Source: Deltaproteobacteria bacterium (GTDB taxonomy: Bacteria > Desulfobacterota > Binatia > UBA9968 > JAJDTQ01). From it: DNA of 56,787 bases. This document shows, piece by piece, positions 17,317-25,797 of the stretch (position 1 is its first letter; the number at the start of each line of letters is the position of its first letter). The notes beneath the pieces were generated by a model. The model was not told the origin of the DNA. It saw only the letters and a program-made list of their open reading frames with translations, and searched no databases. The translations under genes and the position numbers were made by a program. Where the stretch lies: assembly GCA_028818755.1 (NCBI GenBank), contig JAPPNF010000096.1, positions 1-56,787 on the forward strand. The letters are read 5' to 3'.

Positions 17317-18192
17317 TCAGGCCTCGGGTCCGTGCCGGGGGCTGAATCCGAGTGTGTCCCGCGCCTTGTCCGAAGCATAACAACAATAGTTCTCGTCCGG
17401 CTGGAAAGCTACCTGCCGCACCCCCGGGAGGTGCCGTTGGAGCAGGGCGCGGGTGGGGGTCGTGAGATAGGTGGTGGGCGCACAGATGTTGAAGGCCTCA
17501 TGGCCTTCGAAGAAGGCTTCCAGCGCCAACCGGCAGGCGGTGGCCGCGTCGCGCACGTCGATATAACTCCAGAAGCTTCCGAAGCCGCGAATCATCGGGT
17601 CGTCGCGACGGCCTATCAGCCGCTGATAGACGGCGTCGTCGGCGATGCCCGCGAAGCGAAGGCTGGCGATGCCCATGCCGCCGCGCCCGGCGAAGCCGTC
17701 GCAAAGCGCCTCGCCCGCGAGCTTGGACAGGCCGTAGGGATCCTGGGGGCGTCGGGGGTGGTCCTCGTCCACGGGAAGATAGTCGGGAAGCGCCGGGCGC
17801 AGAGGATAGTACAGACCATACACGGCCAGGCTGGAGCCGATAACGAGCCTTGGAATCTCCAGCGACGCGCTCGCCGCCAGCACGTTGTACGTCATGGCGA
17901 CGTTACGCTGAAAGCGCAGGCTGTCGCCGGCGATGTCAGGCGTGCGCCAGGTCTGGGTGACGCGGTCGTAGAGCCCCTGTTCGGTGTAAGGGAATCGTTC
18001 GCGGGCGAGATGGATCACCGCCTCCGCACCTTCCAGCGCGCGCAACGCCGCGTCCGGGTCGGTGAGGTCGGTGGGCTCGCCTGCGTTGTCTTCGGCGAGG
18101 TCCAGGGACATGACGTCGTGGCCGTGACGCGGCAAAGCCTCCGTCACACATCGCCCCAGCCGCCCGGCGCTGCCCGTGACAGCGACCCTCAT
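17317..18192 (-). CDS. NAD-dependent epimerase/dehydratase-family SDR
   Basis: This 291-residue extended short-chain dehydrogenase has VTGSAGRLG (residues 5-13) as the NAD-binding GxxGxxG motif, a catalytic-region Ser in IGSSLAVYG, and YGLSKLAGE with the YxxxK catalytic pair. It is the third gene of the minus-strand aromatic cluster, between the Rieske oxygenase (60 bp upstream) and the 3-hydroxyanthranilate-dioxygenase-like gene (28 bp downstream). It resembles the SDR at 19491-20327. In context it may oxidise a cis-dihydrodiol or alcohol intermediate, but extended SDRs also act as epimerases and reductases. Confidence 0.85.
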   Translation of the reverse strand: MRVAVTGSAGRLGRCVTEALPRHGHDVMSLDLAEDNAGEPTDLTDPDAALRALEGAEAVIHLARERFPYTEQGLYDRVTQTWRTPDIAGDSLRFQRNVAMTYNVLAASASLEIPRLVIGSSLAVYGLYYPLRPALPDYLPVDEDHPRRPQDPYGLSKLAGEALCDGFAGRGGMGIASLRFAGIADDAVYQRLIGRRDDPMIRGFGSFWSYIDVRDAATACRLALEAFFEGHEAFNICAPTTYLTTPTRALLQRHLPGVRQVAFQPDENYCCYASDKARDTLGFSPRHGPEA

Positions 18193-18252
18193 GCCGCGGT
18201 CTCCCGATCCGGTCTCATCCGCAGTCGTACTCGTGTGCCAGGCGGCGGCGGA

Positions 18253-19518
18253 TCAATCGGATGCCGCGGCGGTTTCGCCATCCGGCTTCGGAGGGTAGGC
18301 GCGGATGCCGGTGAACGAATCCATGCGCACGAGCTTGTCCGCCTCGTCCGGAGAAAGAACCCCCTGGGGCCGCAGCCCCCGCCGAACCCGGTCGATGGCG
18401 TTCAGGATGATGCGGCGCTGCAGGATGATTCCCTTGTCCGACGCCGCCAGCCTTTCCTCGCGCGCGGCCACGTTTCCCTGGGTGGACTGGGTCATGATGT
18501 CCTCCAGGCGGACGCTGCCGCGGTACGGCGACAGGGGGCGGTGGTCGTGCTCGGGCTTTTCGGTGGTGGCCACGGGCCGCCGCGACGGTGCGAGCCTGGT
18601 CATGAAGTCCGGGTCCGGGCCGGTGTAGTGGTCTACCGTGTAAAGGGTGAAGTGGTCGTCGTCGTCCGGCGTGATGAACATCCAGTGGGCGTTGCGGGAG
18701 CCCCGGGCCAGGGCCTCCCTGGGCTCCTTGAAGTGGGTGAACTCGGTGTCGCCGATCTGCATCACGCTGGGCAGCGCGTAGCTTTTCTCGTCCACGTAGC
18801 TCATGCCCGGCTCGGGGGCGGGCTTGTTCGATACCACCTTCATGCCGTAGTCCGTCTCCACGGCATCGAACGGCGGCACGTCCTTGGCGTTGAAGAACCA
18901 GCTCCGCCAGGTGCCGTCGTCCGGATCGGAGAGGTGCAGGGTGGAGAAGTGGGCAGGGTCGGCGCCGTTCTCGATGAAGTTGTACCAGTTGTAGTCGTAG
19001 TGGCGCGCCGTCTCGATGCGGCGCTGGCCGCCGGGCTCCGCCAGCGGCGCGTATCGCGGCAGCGGCGGCTCCCGGTCCGGCGGTCCGAGGTAGGCGAAGA
19101 TCAGTCCGCCCAGTTCCCGCACCGGGTAGGAGAGGTGGCGCACCTTCTCGTGGAACGTGCTGCCGGGCGGCTCCGCCGGCTGCTCCAGGCAGACGCCGGC
19201 GACATCGAACAGCCAACCGTGGTAAGGGCAGCGGAGCCCCGACGGCACCACGTCGCCGTACTCCAGGGAGGTGCCGCGGTGGGGGCAATGAAGGCCCAGC
19301 AGCCCCAGGCGGCCCTCGCCGTCCCGGAACAGAACCAGGTCCTCTCCAAGGATGCGCACCCGCACCGGAATGTCCCGCAGATCGTCGCTCCGGCGCACTA
19401 CCATCCAGTAACGCCGGAACCACTCGCCGGCGGGCGTGCCCCGGCCCACCCGGGCCAGGTCCGCCGCCGTCAGCGCCGCCTTGGGATCCGTTAGCGCCAC
19501 GTGTGCGCCGGTTGCCAT
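18253..19518 (-). CDS. Rieske non-heme iron oxygenase, catalytic subunit
   Basis: This 421-residue aromatic-ring-hydroxylating oxygenase is of the phthalate/vanillate type. The Rieske domain has CPHRG (C78, H80) and CPYHGW (C97, H100). The mononuclear iron site is in ENGADPAHFSTLH, a D-x2-H-x4-H pattern (D187, H190, H195). Such enzymes hydroxylate, demethylate or dihydroxylate aromatic acids with electrons from a separate reductase; none is encoded nearby. The ATG at 19518 has AGGAG upstream and overlaps the end of the preceding SDR gene by 28 bp, so the two are likely coupled. It is the second gene of the five-gene cluster. Confidence 0.92.
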   Translation of the reverse strand: MATGAHVALTDPKAALTAADLARVGRGTPAGEWFRRYWMVVRRSDDLRDIPVRVRILGEDLVLFRDGEGRLGLLGLHCPHRGTSLEYGDVVPSGLRCPYHGWLFDVAGVCLEQPAEPPGSTFHEKVRHLSYPVRELGGLIFAYLGPPDREPPLPRYAPLAEPGGQRRIETARHYDYNWYNFIENGADPAHFSTLHLSDPDDGTWRSWFFNAKDVPPFDAVETDYGMKVVSNKPAPEPGMSYVDEKSYALPSVMQIGDTEFTHFKEPREALARGSRNAHWMFITPDDDDHFTLYTVDHYTGPDPDFMTRLAPSRRPVATTEKPEHDHRPLSPYRGSVRLEDIMTQSTQGNVAAREERLAASDKGIILQRRIILNAIDRVRRGLRPQGVLSPDEADKLVRMDSFTGIRAYPPKPDGETAAASD

Positions 19519-20327
19519 CCAAGCAGCTCCTTTGCCCGGGCGTTGGTGAACACGGGCCGGGTGCCGGTGAGATCCTGGGCGCGGTCGCCGATGGCCGGGT
19601 TGAGGCGCGGCAAAAGGTCGCACAGGGGCTCGGCCACGGTGCTGTCGTCGGCCACCACGAACATCACGGTGCAGCCGGGCAGCGGCTTCTCCACCGCGAG
19701 CCGGAAGGCCACCGCCAGATCGCGCACGTCGATGTAGCTGTACTCGCGCCAGCCCTCGGGCTCCCGCCCGCCGGTACGGCGAATCTCGTCCAGCGCCTCC
19801 GGCGTTATCACGCCGCTTGGCCGGATCACCACCGTCTCCACGCCCTTCAGGCTGTAGGAGCGGGCGATGGTCTCGCCGATCTGCTTGGACAGGCCGTAGG
19901 GGTCGATGGGCCTCAACGGGTGCTCCTCGTCGATAGGCAGGTAGTCCGGTAGAAACGCGCCTTCGCTGTAGGCCCAGCCCACCGCCGCGTTGCTGCTGGT
20001 GGAGACCACCCGCGGGATCCCCAGACGGAACGCGGCGTGATGAGCGTTGAAGGTGCCGGTGACATTGGTGTCGAAGACGACGTTGGTGGGTGCGACGTGG
20101 GGGTTGTGGACCGCGGCGAGGTGGACGATGGCGTCCGTGCCCGCGGCCGCTTCAATGACCTGGCCGAGATCCTGGATTTCCCCCACGAGGTACCGGCCGC
20201 CGCCGCCGTCCCTGGGACCGGGCAGGCGGTCCAGCACCGTCACTTCGTGGCCGCCGCCGAGCAGCTCTTCCACCACCGGGCCGCCGACCTTTCCCAATCC
20301 TCCGGTGACGAGTATCTTCAATGGCAC
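19491..20327 (-). CDS. NAD-dependent epimerase/dehydratase-family SDR
   Basis: This 278-residue extended SDR begins MPLKILVTGGLGKVGG, with the NAD-binding GxxGxxG motif at residues 9-15, and has VSTSSNAAVGWAY and YGLSKQIGE carrying the catalytic Ser and YxxxK. It is the first gene of the minus-strand aromatic cluster and overlaps the Rieske gene by 28 bp. It is clearly related to the SDR at 17317-18192, sharing LPDYLP(I/V)DE(E/D)HP, so a duplication within the cluster is likely. AAGGAGGTGCC stands before the ATG. The 200-bp gap upstream is shared with the divergent TRAP genes. Confidence 0.86.
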   Translation of the reverse strand: MPLKILVTGGLGKVGGPVVEELLGGGHEVTVLDRLPGPRDGGGGRYLVGEIQDLGQVIEAAAGTDAIVHLAAVHNPHVAPTNVVFDTNVTGTFNAHHAAFRLGIPRVVSTSSNAAVGWAYSEGAFLPDYLPIDEEHPLRPIDPYGLSKQIGETIARSYSLKGVETVVIRPSGVITPEALDEIRRTGGREPEGWREYSYIDVRDLAVAFRLAVEKPLPGCTVMFVVADDSTVAEPLCDLLPRLNPAIGDRAQDLTGTRPVFTNARAKELLGWQPAHTWR

Positions 20328-20426
20328 CTCCTTAACGTCTTCAGGCGGTTATGCCGCGTCCGAGCCAAAGTGGTAACACCGCGCCATGTTCCCCGTCAAG
20401 AAAGCGACATTTCTACAAAAAGTGCT

Positions 20427-20455
20427 TTGACACCGGAGTTCCGAGACGGTACAAG
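20427..20455 (+). promoter_or_regulatory. Candidate sigma-70-type promoter for the TRAP genes
   Basis: TTGACA (20427-20432), a 17-bp spacer, then TACAAG (20450-20455) lies about 72 bp upstream of the TRAP small-permease start, in the divergent gap with the SDR gene. The -35 box is perfect and the -10 box moderate. No experimental support. Confidence 0.5.
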
Positions 20456-20527
20456 CAGGAAATTTCGGTCACTTCGGCTGGCGGCGAACAGGGGCTCCGG
20501 CTCGGCACCGGATCCCAGGGAGGCGGG

Positions 20528-21040
20528 ATGCAACGCATAGCGCGAGCTTACGAAAAGGTCCTTGACCTGTTCAAGATCGGAGCGGAGATCGTCATCTTCG
20601 TGATCTTCCTGCTCATCGTCATCGACGTGTTCTTGCGTCTCCTGAACATCCATCCGTGGTCCTACACCCTGGGCGTGGTCGAGTACGGCCTGCTGTGGTT
20701 CACTATGCTGGGAGCGCCGTGGCTGGTGCGTATGAAAGGCCACGTGTTTGTGGACTCGCTGGTCTCGCTCCTGCCGCTGGCCGTGCAGTACGTGCTGGCG
20801 AAGCTCGTCTACGTCATCTGCATCACCTGCTGTATCTTCTTCATCTACTATTCCACGGACCTCCTCATTGACGCGTACGTCACGGGCGAGATGGACATCC
20901 GGGGTGAAGCGCAACCGCTCTGGATGCTCCTCGCGCCCATGCCGGTGTCGTTCGCCATGATCGCCTTCGAGTTCCTCAGGTTCCTGGTGGGCGTAGACAC
21001 CATGTACACCTCGCGCACTGAGGTGCGGGAGAACGTGTGA
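20528..21040 (+). CDS. dctQ: TRAP transporter small permease (DctQ type)
   Basis: This 170-residue protein has four hydrophobic helices. FDVFLR-like IDVFLRLL lies in the first helix region, followed by EYGLLWFTMLGAPWLVRMKGHVFVD, whose W-x-R-x-x-x-H pattern is typical of DctQ. It is the small membrane subunit of a tripartite ATP-independent periplasmic transporter. The ATG at 20528 follows GGGAGGCGGG. The stop overlaps the large-permease start by one base (TGATG). An in-frame upstream ATG at 20351 would cross the candidate promoter and is less likely. Confidence 0.88.
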   Translation: MQRIARAYEKVLDLFKIGAEIVIFVIFLLIVIDVFLRLLNIHPWSYTLGVVEYGLLWFTMLGAPWLVRMKGHVFVDSLVSLLPLAVQYVLAKLVYVICITCCIFFIYYSTDLLIDAYVTGEMDIRGEAQPLWMLLAPMPVSFAMIAFEFLRFLVGVDTMYTSRTEVRENV

Positions 21041-22350
21041 TGGAATGGTACTGGGCATTCGCGTTTCTGGTGGGCATGGTCGTCTGTCTGATGGCCATCG
21101 GGGTCCCCGTGGCCTTCGCCTTCATCACCACTAACTTCGTGGGCATCTTCATCTTTGCCGGCACCCACGGCTTCATCCAGGTGGCGGACAATTCCACGGT
21201 GCTGATCACCCGGTTCACGCTGGGTCCCGTACCCATGTTCATTCTCATGGGCGCGCTGTTCTTTCACACCGGCTTGGCGATCCGGGTTTTCGACGGACTC
21301 GATTCGCTGTTCGGCAAGCTCAGGGGCCGCCTCTGCTACCTGACCGTGGCCGGAGGCACGATATTCTCCACCCTCACCGGCTCCTCCATGGCCAATACCG
21401 CCATGCTGGGATCGCTGCTGGTGCCGGAGATGCAGCGGCGGGGCTACAACTGGCGCATGTCCATGGGGCCCATCCTGGGCACCGGCGGCCTGGCCATGAT
21501 CATCCCGCCCTCGGCGCTGGCCGTGCTTCTCGCCAGCGTCGCCAACATCGACGTGGGCCGTCTGCTGATCGCGGGTTTTCTGCCGGGCTTCGTGCTGGCT
21601 CTGCTGTATGCCGCCATGTTGTACCTGCAGATCATCATCAACCCCGCGGGGGCACCGGCCTATGACGTGCCGCCCACGACATGGTTCCACAAGCTCAAGT
21701 TCGTAACCTTCAACATCCTGCCGGTGAGCCTCGTGATCTTCATGGTCATCGGCTTCATCATCCTGGGCATCGCCACCCCGACCGAGTCGGCAGCCTGCGG
21801 GGTCTTGGGCGTCGTGATCCTGGCCGTGGCCTTCCGCGTGCTCAAGTGGGAGTCCATTCGCACCTCCTTGTCGGGCACCGTGCGGGTGTCCGGGATGGTG
21901 TTCCTGATCATCATGAACTCGACGGTGTTCAGCCAGCTCCTGGCCTACTCGGGCGCCACCGCTGGCATGCTGGAATGGGCCACCAGCTTCGAGGTGTCCC
22001 GCCTGGTAGTGCTCTCGGTCATGTTCCTGATCCTCATCGTGCTGGGAATGTTCATGGACGCCACCTCCATGATGCTCATCACCGTGCCCATCTTCTTTCC
22101 CCTGGCGGAGGCCCTGGGCTTCGACCTGATCTGGTTCGGCCTGTTCGTGCTGATGACGCTGGAGATGGCCGGTACCACGCCGCCCTTCGGGCTGCTGCTC
22201 TACGTCATGCTCGGGGTGGCGCCCCGGGGCACCACGCTGCTGCAGGTGGCCAACGCGGCGATCCCGTTCCTGATCTGCGACCTGATCCTGATCCTCATCC
22301 TGATCTGGGAACCCCGGCTCGCGCTGTGGCTTCCCAACCTGATGGATTGA
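21040..22350 (+). CDS. dctM: TRAP transporter large permease (DctM type)
   Basis: This 436-residue protein has about twelve membrane helices and the DctM signatures GSSMANTAMLGSLLVPEM and GGLAMIIPPSALAVLLAS, plus ATPTESAACGVLG in the second half. It is the channel subunit that drives sodium-coupled uptake of carboxylates or similar solutes. It is coupled to the DctQ-type gene. A strong hairpin terminator follows 14 bp after the stop. The matching receptor gene lies on the opposite strand just beyond, convergent rather than co-transcribed. Substrate is not predictable, but the neighbouring Hyu genes suggest a cyclic amide or its acid. Confidence 0.93.
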   Translation: MEWYWAFAFLVGMVVCLMAIGVPVAFAFITTNFVGIFIFAGTHGFIQVADNSTVLITRFTLGPVPMFILMGALFFHTGLAIRVFDGLDSLFGKLRGRLCYLTVAGGTIFSTLTGSSMANTAMLGSLLVPEMQRRGYNWRMSMGPILGTGGLAMIIPPSALAVLLASVANIDVGRLLIAGFLPGFVLALLYAAMLYLQIIINPAGAPAYDVPPTTWFHKLKFVTFNILPVSLVIFMVIGFIILGIATPTESAACGVLGVVILAVAFRVLKWESIRTSLSGTVRVSGMVFLIIMNSTVFSQLLAYSGATAGMLEWATSFEVSRLVVLSVMFLILIVLGMFMDATSMMLITVPIFFPLAEALGFDLIWFGLFVLMTLEMAGTTPPFGLLLYVMLGVAPRGTTLLQVANAAIPFLICDLILILILIWEPRLALWLPNLMD

Positions 22351-22364
22351 AACCAGCGCTCAAT

Positions 22365-22404
22365 AAAACGCCCCCGATCCGGCACTCCGGATCGGGGGCG
22401 TTTT
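22365..22404. terminator. Bidirectional rho-independent terminator
   Basis: An 18-bp perfect stem (22365-22382 with 22387-22404) and a 4-nt loop, with A4 on the left and T4 on the right. It sits between the convergent dctM- and dctP-type genes and can stop transcription from both sides. Confidence 0.9.
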
Positions 22405-22423
22405 CATTGTTTCGACGCGACCG

Positions 22424-23419
22424 TCAGGGTGCGCGGTACATCTTTGCCTTGAGCTTTTCAAACGGGACGGTATACGGCTTGTCCCTCCGCATCTCCCAGG
22501 CAAGCTCGTAGACAGTGCGCAGATAGGCCTTCCGCGCCTCACCCTTGAGCTCCATCTTCTGGAGGCCCGAAGCCCACAGCTTCTCGTTGTCCGCGTCGGC
22601 CTTCTTGCGCAGGACCGGCTCGCTACCCTGCTCGAACTCCAGACCGGTCTGGGTGAGCTTGTCCTGGACGGACTTGGAGAGCTTGTTCCAGACGTCGAGG
22701 TTGATCAGGACCATGGAGCCGCTGCGATAGAATCCCGGGTAGACGCGGTACTTGAGGAACTTCTGGACGCCGTACTTGGCCAGCGCTCCCTCGGGCCATG
22801 CGATGCCCTTGACTACGCCTCGTTGCAGACCCGTATACATCTCCGCCGGTGCCATGGTGACGGGAATGGCCCCCATGGCGGTCAGGAAAGGTCTGTAGGT
22901 TGCGGTGGAGCGCATCTTGTGGCCCGAGAGATCGAGCCCCGTCTTGTCGCTCGCCTTGGGCTTGAAGGTCGTGTAGATGTGGAAGTCGACGCCGTAGCAG
23001 CACCAGCCCAGTATCCTGCCGTTGAACTTTTTCGCCCACACTGGCTGAAGCTGGTCGATGGCGCCGTTTTCCCGGAGCTCCTTGGTGGACAGGTTGGTCA
23101 CCGACGTCAGGCCGGCTTCCGGCACCATCCCCTCGAAGTAGCCCATGGGGCAGAAGATCATGTCCACCAGGCCGCGCCGGAGGGCCGGCCCCTGCTTCTG
23201 CCGCGGCGACACTTCCGGCCCGCCCACGTAGTGGATCTTGGCCTCGCCCTTGGCGATCTTGTTGAACTTGTCGTGGAAGACCTGGAAGTACGTTTCCACC
23301 TGGTCGTGGGTCTTGGCGATGCAGGTGGTGATCTTCAGCGTAACCTCCGCTTGTGCGGCCGCGGCCACAAAGAACAGGGCGAACGCCGCGACGAACGCCC
23401 CGAGTGTGATTTTCTTCAT
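22424..23419 (-). CDS. dctP: TRAP transporter periplasmic solute-binding protein (DctP type)
   Basis: This 331-residue protein has a signal peptide (MKKITLGAFVAAFALFF, cleavage probably after AQA). The mature part shows DctP-family features: VETYFQVFHDKFNK early, GVVKGIAWPEG in the middle and KYRVYPGFYRSGSMVLINLDVWNKL. It delivers a solute to the DctQM permease encoded on the other strand. AGGAGGG precedes the ATG. It is divergent from the hydantoinase genes (219-bp gap), so it may share regulation with them rather than with dctQM. Confidence 0.92.
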   Translation of the reverse strand: MKKITLGAFVAAFALFFVAAAAQAEVTLKITTCIAKTHDQVETYFQVFHDKFNKIAKGEAKIHYVGGPEVSPRQKQGPALRRGLVDMIFCPMGYFEGMVPEAGLTSVTNLSTKELRENGAIDQLQPVWAKKFNGRILGWCCYGVDFHIYTTFKPKASDKTGLDLSGHKMRSTATYRPFLTAMGAIPVTMAPAEMYTGLQRGVVKGIAWPEGALAKYGVQKFLKYRVYPGFYRSGSMVLINLDVWNKLSKSVQDKLTQTGLEFEQGSEPVLRKKADADNEKLWASGLQKMELKGEARKAYLRTVYELAWEMRRDKPYTVPFEKLKAKMYRAP

Positions 23420-23638
23420 CCGTGTACCCTCCTTTGCCGGGGCATTTCCCCGACCGGTTTATGCCTCGGCCTAAGCCGGATAGCTGCTGACCCTAATGAA
23501 AATCGGGGAACGTTGTCAACCGGAAACATGCGACTTTCTACGTTCTCGACCCGTGGACAAGCGCCGCGCATCCGTGGTAATCGGACCCGTCCGAGTCGCG
23601 GTGCAGGCCGATCAATACGCGCCCGCCCGGGTCCTGTC

Positions 23639-25747
23639 ATGAGCTACATCGTCGGAGTCGACATCGGCGGCACCTTCACCGATTGTGTCGTGGTCAACGA
23701 CCGGGGAGAGATGGTGGTGGGGAAGTCGCTTTCCACCCCGCCGGACTATTCCGCCGGCGCCGCCGGCGCGGTCCGGGACGCGGCCCGGAACCTCGGCCTC
23801 GGAGACGAGGGGGAACTGCTCCGCCAAACCACGCTGTTCTTTCACGCGTGCACCATCGGCGAGAATACCCTGATCACCCGCTCCGGCCCCCGGACCGGCC
23901 TCGTGGCCACGAGAGGCTTTCCCGATACCCTGCTCATGATGCAGGGCAAGGTCACGGACGGACTCACCGAGGCGGAGGCGGGCCGGCTGGCGTGGCTGCG
24001 GAAGCCCGAACCCTTCGTGCCGCGGTCCCTCGTTGCCGAGGTGAACGAGCGCATGGACTACAAGGGCGCGGTCACCGTGCGCCTCGACGAGAGCCAGGCC
24101 GCCGCCGCCCTGGACGACCTGGTCGCGCGCGGGGTCGAATCGGTGGCCGTGTGCCTGCTCTGGTCGGTGACCAACGACGCCCACGAGAGGGCGGTGGCCG
24201 GCATTTTGCGGCGCCGGCATCCCGGCGTCTACGTCACCCTTTCAAGCACGGCCGCCCCTTTCGTGGGCGAGTACGAACGCACTGCCACCACCGTCTTCAA
24301 CGCCTACATCGGCCCTCGGATCTCGAGCTACCTGGTGGATCTCGAGCAGGTGCTGCGGGGTAAGGGGCTGGCCAAGCCGCCGATGATCATGCAGGCCTAC
24401 GGCGGCGTGCTCGACATCGATGCCACCTGCCGGAACGCGGTCGGCACCATCGAGTCCGGCCCGGCCTCGGGTGTCGTGGGGACCCGGTTCCTGGGTGAGT
24501 TGATCGGCGAAGCGAACATCCTGGCCACCGACATGGGCGGCACCACGTTCAAGGTAGGCGTCGTCCGGGAGGGGCGGATCGAGCGTGACTACACACCGGT
24601 GGTGCTGCGGCACAGGGTACTGGCGCCCAAGATCTGGGTGGAATCCGTGGGCGCGGGGGGCGGAAGCGTGGCCTGGATCGAGGAAGAGACCGGGTTGCTC
24701 AAGGTGGGACCCGAGGGCGCCGGCGCAAGCCCGGGACCGGTATGCTACGGCCTGGGCGGCGTCGAGCCCACCGTCTCGGACGCGGATCTCGTCCTCGGCT
24801 ATCTCAACCCGGACTATTTCCTGGGTGGCCGGATGCAGCTGGACCGGGAGGCCGCGCTCCGGGCGGTAAGGCAAAGGATCGCCGGGCCCTTGGGCATGAG
24901 CGAGTCCGAGGCCGCCCTGGGCATCTACCGCATCTCCAACGCGCACATGAGCGACCTTATCCGCCGGGCCACGGTGGAGAAGGGCCACGACCCGCGTACG
25001 TTCGTGCTTTTCGCGTTCGGCGGCGCCGGCCCGGTGCACGCCGGCCGCTACGCCGCGGACCTCGGTGTCCGGCAGGTGGTGATCCCGCTCACGGCTTCGG
25101 TGCATGGCGCCACCGGGCTCATCAGCTCCGACGTGGTGCACGAGTACGGCATGTCGGATCATCTGCAAGTGCCGGCCGAGCCTTCCCGCGTCAACGAGAA
25201 TTTCGCCGAGTTGATCCGGAAGGCGGAGGCCGACCTGGGCGCCGCCGGATTCGGCCCGGCGGAGACGGCGGTCACGCGCAGCGTCGACATGCGCTACCGC
25301 TACCAGGTTCACGAATTGAACGTCCCGCTGTCGCCGGGTTCGGCGCCACTCACGGAGGCAGAACTGGAACAGCTCTACGCGGACTTCGACGAAGCTTACG
25401 AGAAGGCGTACGGCAGGGGCTCGGGCTATCGGGAAGCGGGCAAGGAGATCCTGACTTTCCGGGTGACCGCCGTGGGGCTGCTTGGCAAGCCCGCCATCCG
25501 GCAGGCGCCGGTGCGCAGAACCGCCGCGGACGAGGCACTCAAGGCCCCGCGGCATGTCTTCTTCGAGGAATCGGGGGACTTCGCTTCCACCGCCATCTAC
25601 GATTTCCAGCGTATGCTGCCGGGCATGGAGCTTTCCGGCCCGGCGGTCATCGAGACGCCGGTGACGACCGTGGTGGTGAACCCCCGGGATCGGGCCGAGA
25701 TCGACGGGTTTCGCAACATCAGGATATACTTGGGCAGGGACGGCTGA
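23639..25747 (+). CDS. hyuA: Hydantoinase/oxoprolinase family protein, HyuA-type subunit (copy 1)
   Basis: This 702-residue protein begins VGVDIGGTFTDCVVV (residues 4-18), the actin-like ATP-binding phosphate loop of the HyuA/oxoprolinase family. Further signatures are EYERTATTVFNAYIGPR, ATDMGGTTFKVGVV, GAGGGSVAWIE and FGGAGPVHAG. HyuA pairs with HyuB for ATP-dependent opening of N-methylhydantoin, 5-oxoproline or related rings, or for acetone/acetophenone-type carboxylation. The ATG at 23639 gives the normal N-terminus; the frame is open upstream but not family-like. The gene is followed by hyuB (50 bp) and an isochorismatase-fold gene in one operon. Confidence 0.93.
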   Translation: MSYIVGVDIGGTFTDCVVVNDRGEMVVGKSLSTPPDYSAGAAGAVRDAARNLGLGDEGELLRQTTLFFHACTIGENTLITRSGPRTGLVATRGFPDTLLMMQGKVTDGLTEAEAGRLAWLRKPEPFVPRSLVAEVNERMDYKGAVTVRLDESQAAAALDDLVARGVESVAVCLLWSVTNDAHERAVAGILRRRHPGVYVTLSSTAAPFVGEYERTATTVFNAYIGPRISSYLVDLEQVLRGKGLAKPPMIMQAYGGVLDIDATCRNAVGTIESGPASGVVGTRFLGELIGEANILATDMGGTTFKVGVVREGRIERDYTPVVLRHRVLAPKIWVESVGAGGGSVAWIEEETGLLKVGPEGAGASPGPVCYGLGGVEPTVSDADLVLGYLNPDYFLGGRMQLDREAALRAVRQRIAGPLGMSESEAALGIYRISNAHMSDLIRRATVEKGHDPRTFVLFAFGGAGPVHAGRYAADLGVRQVVIPLTASVHGATGLISSDVVHEYGMSDHLQVPAEPSRVNENFAELIRKAEADLGAAGFGPAETAVTRSVDMRYRYQVHELNVPLSPGSAPLTEAELEQLYADFDEAYEKAYGRGSGYREAGKEILTFRVTAVGLLGKPAIRQAPVRRTAADEALKAPRHVFFEESGDFASTAIYDFQRMLPGMELSGPAVIETPVTTVVVNPRDRAEIDGFRNIRIYLGRDG

Positions 25748-25797
25748 CCGCGGGCGATATGGCGGAATACGCCGCGGACGAACGAAACAGGACGATC

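Noticed and set aside
17140..19494. 784-residue plus-strand reading frame
   Set aside because: Antisense shadow of the SDR and Rieske genes; no family motif.
22365..22404. Mobile-repeat copy
   Set aside because: Single copy, with A4 and T4 flanks between convergent genes; fits a terminator.
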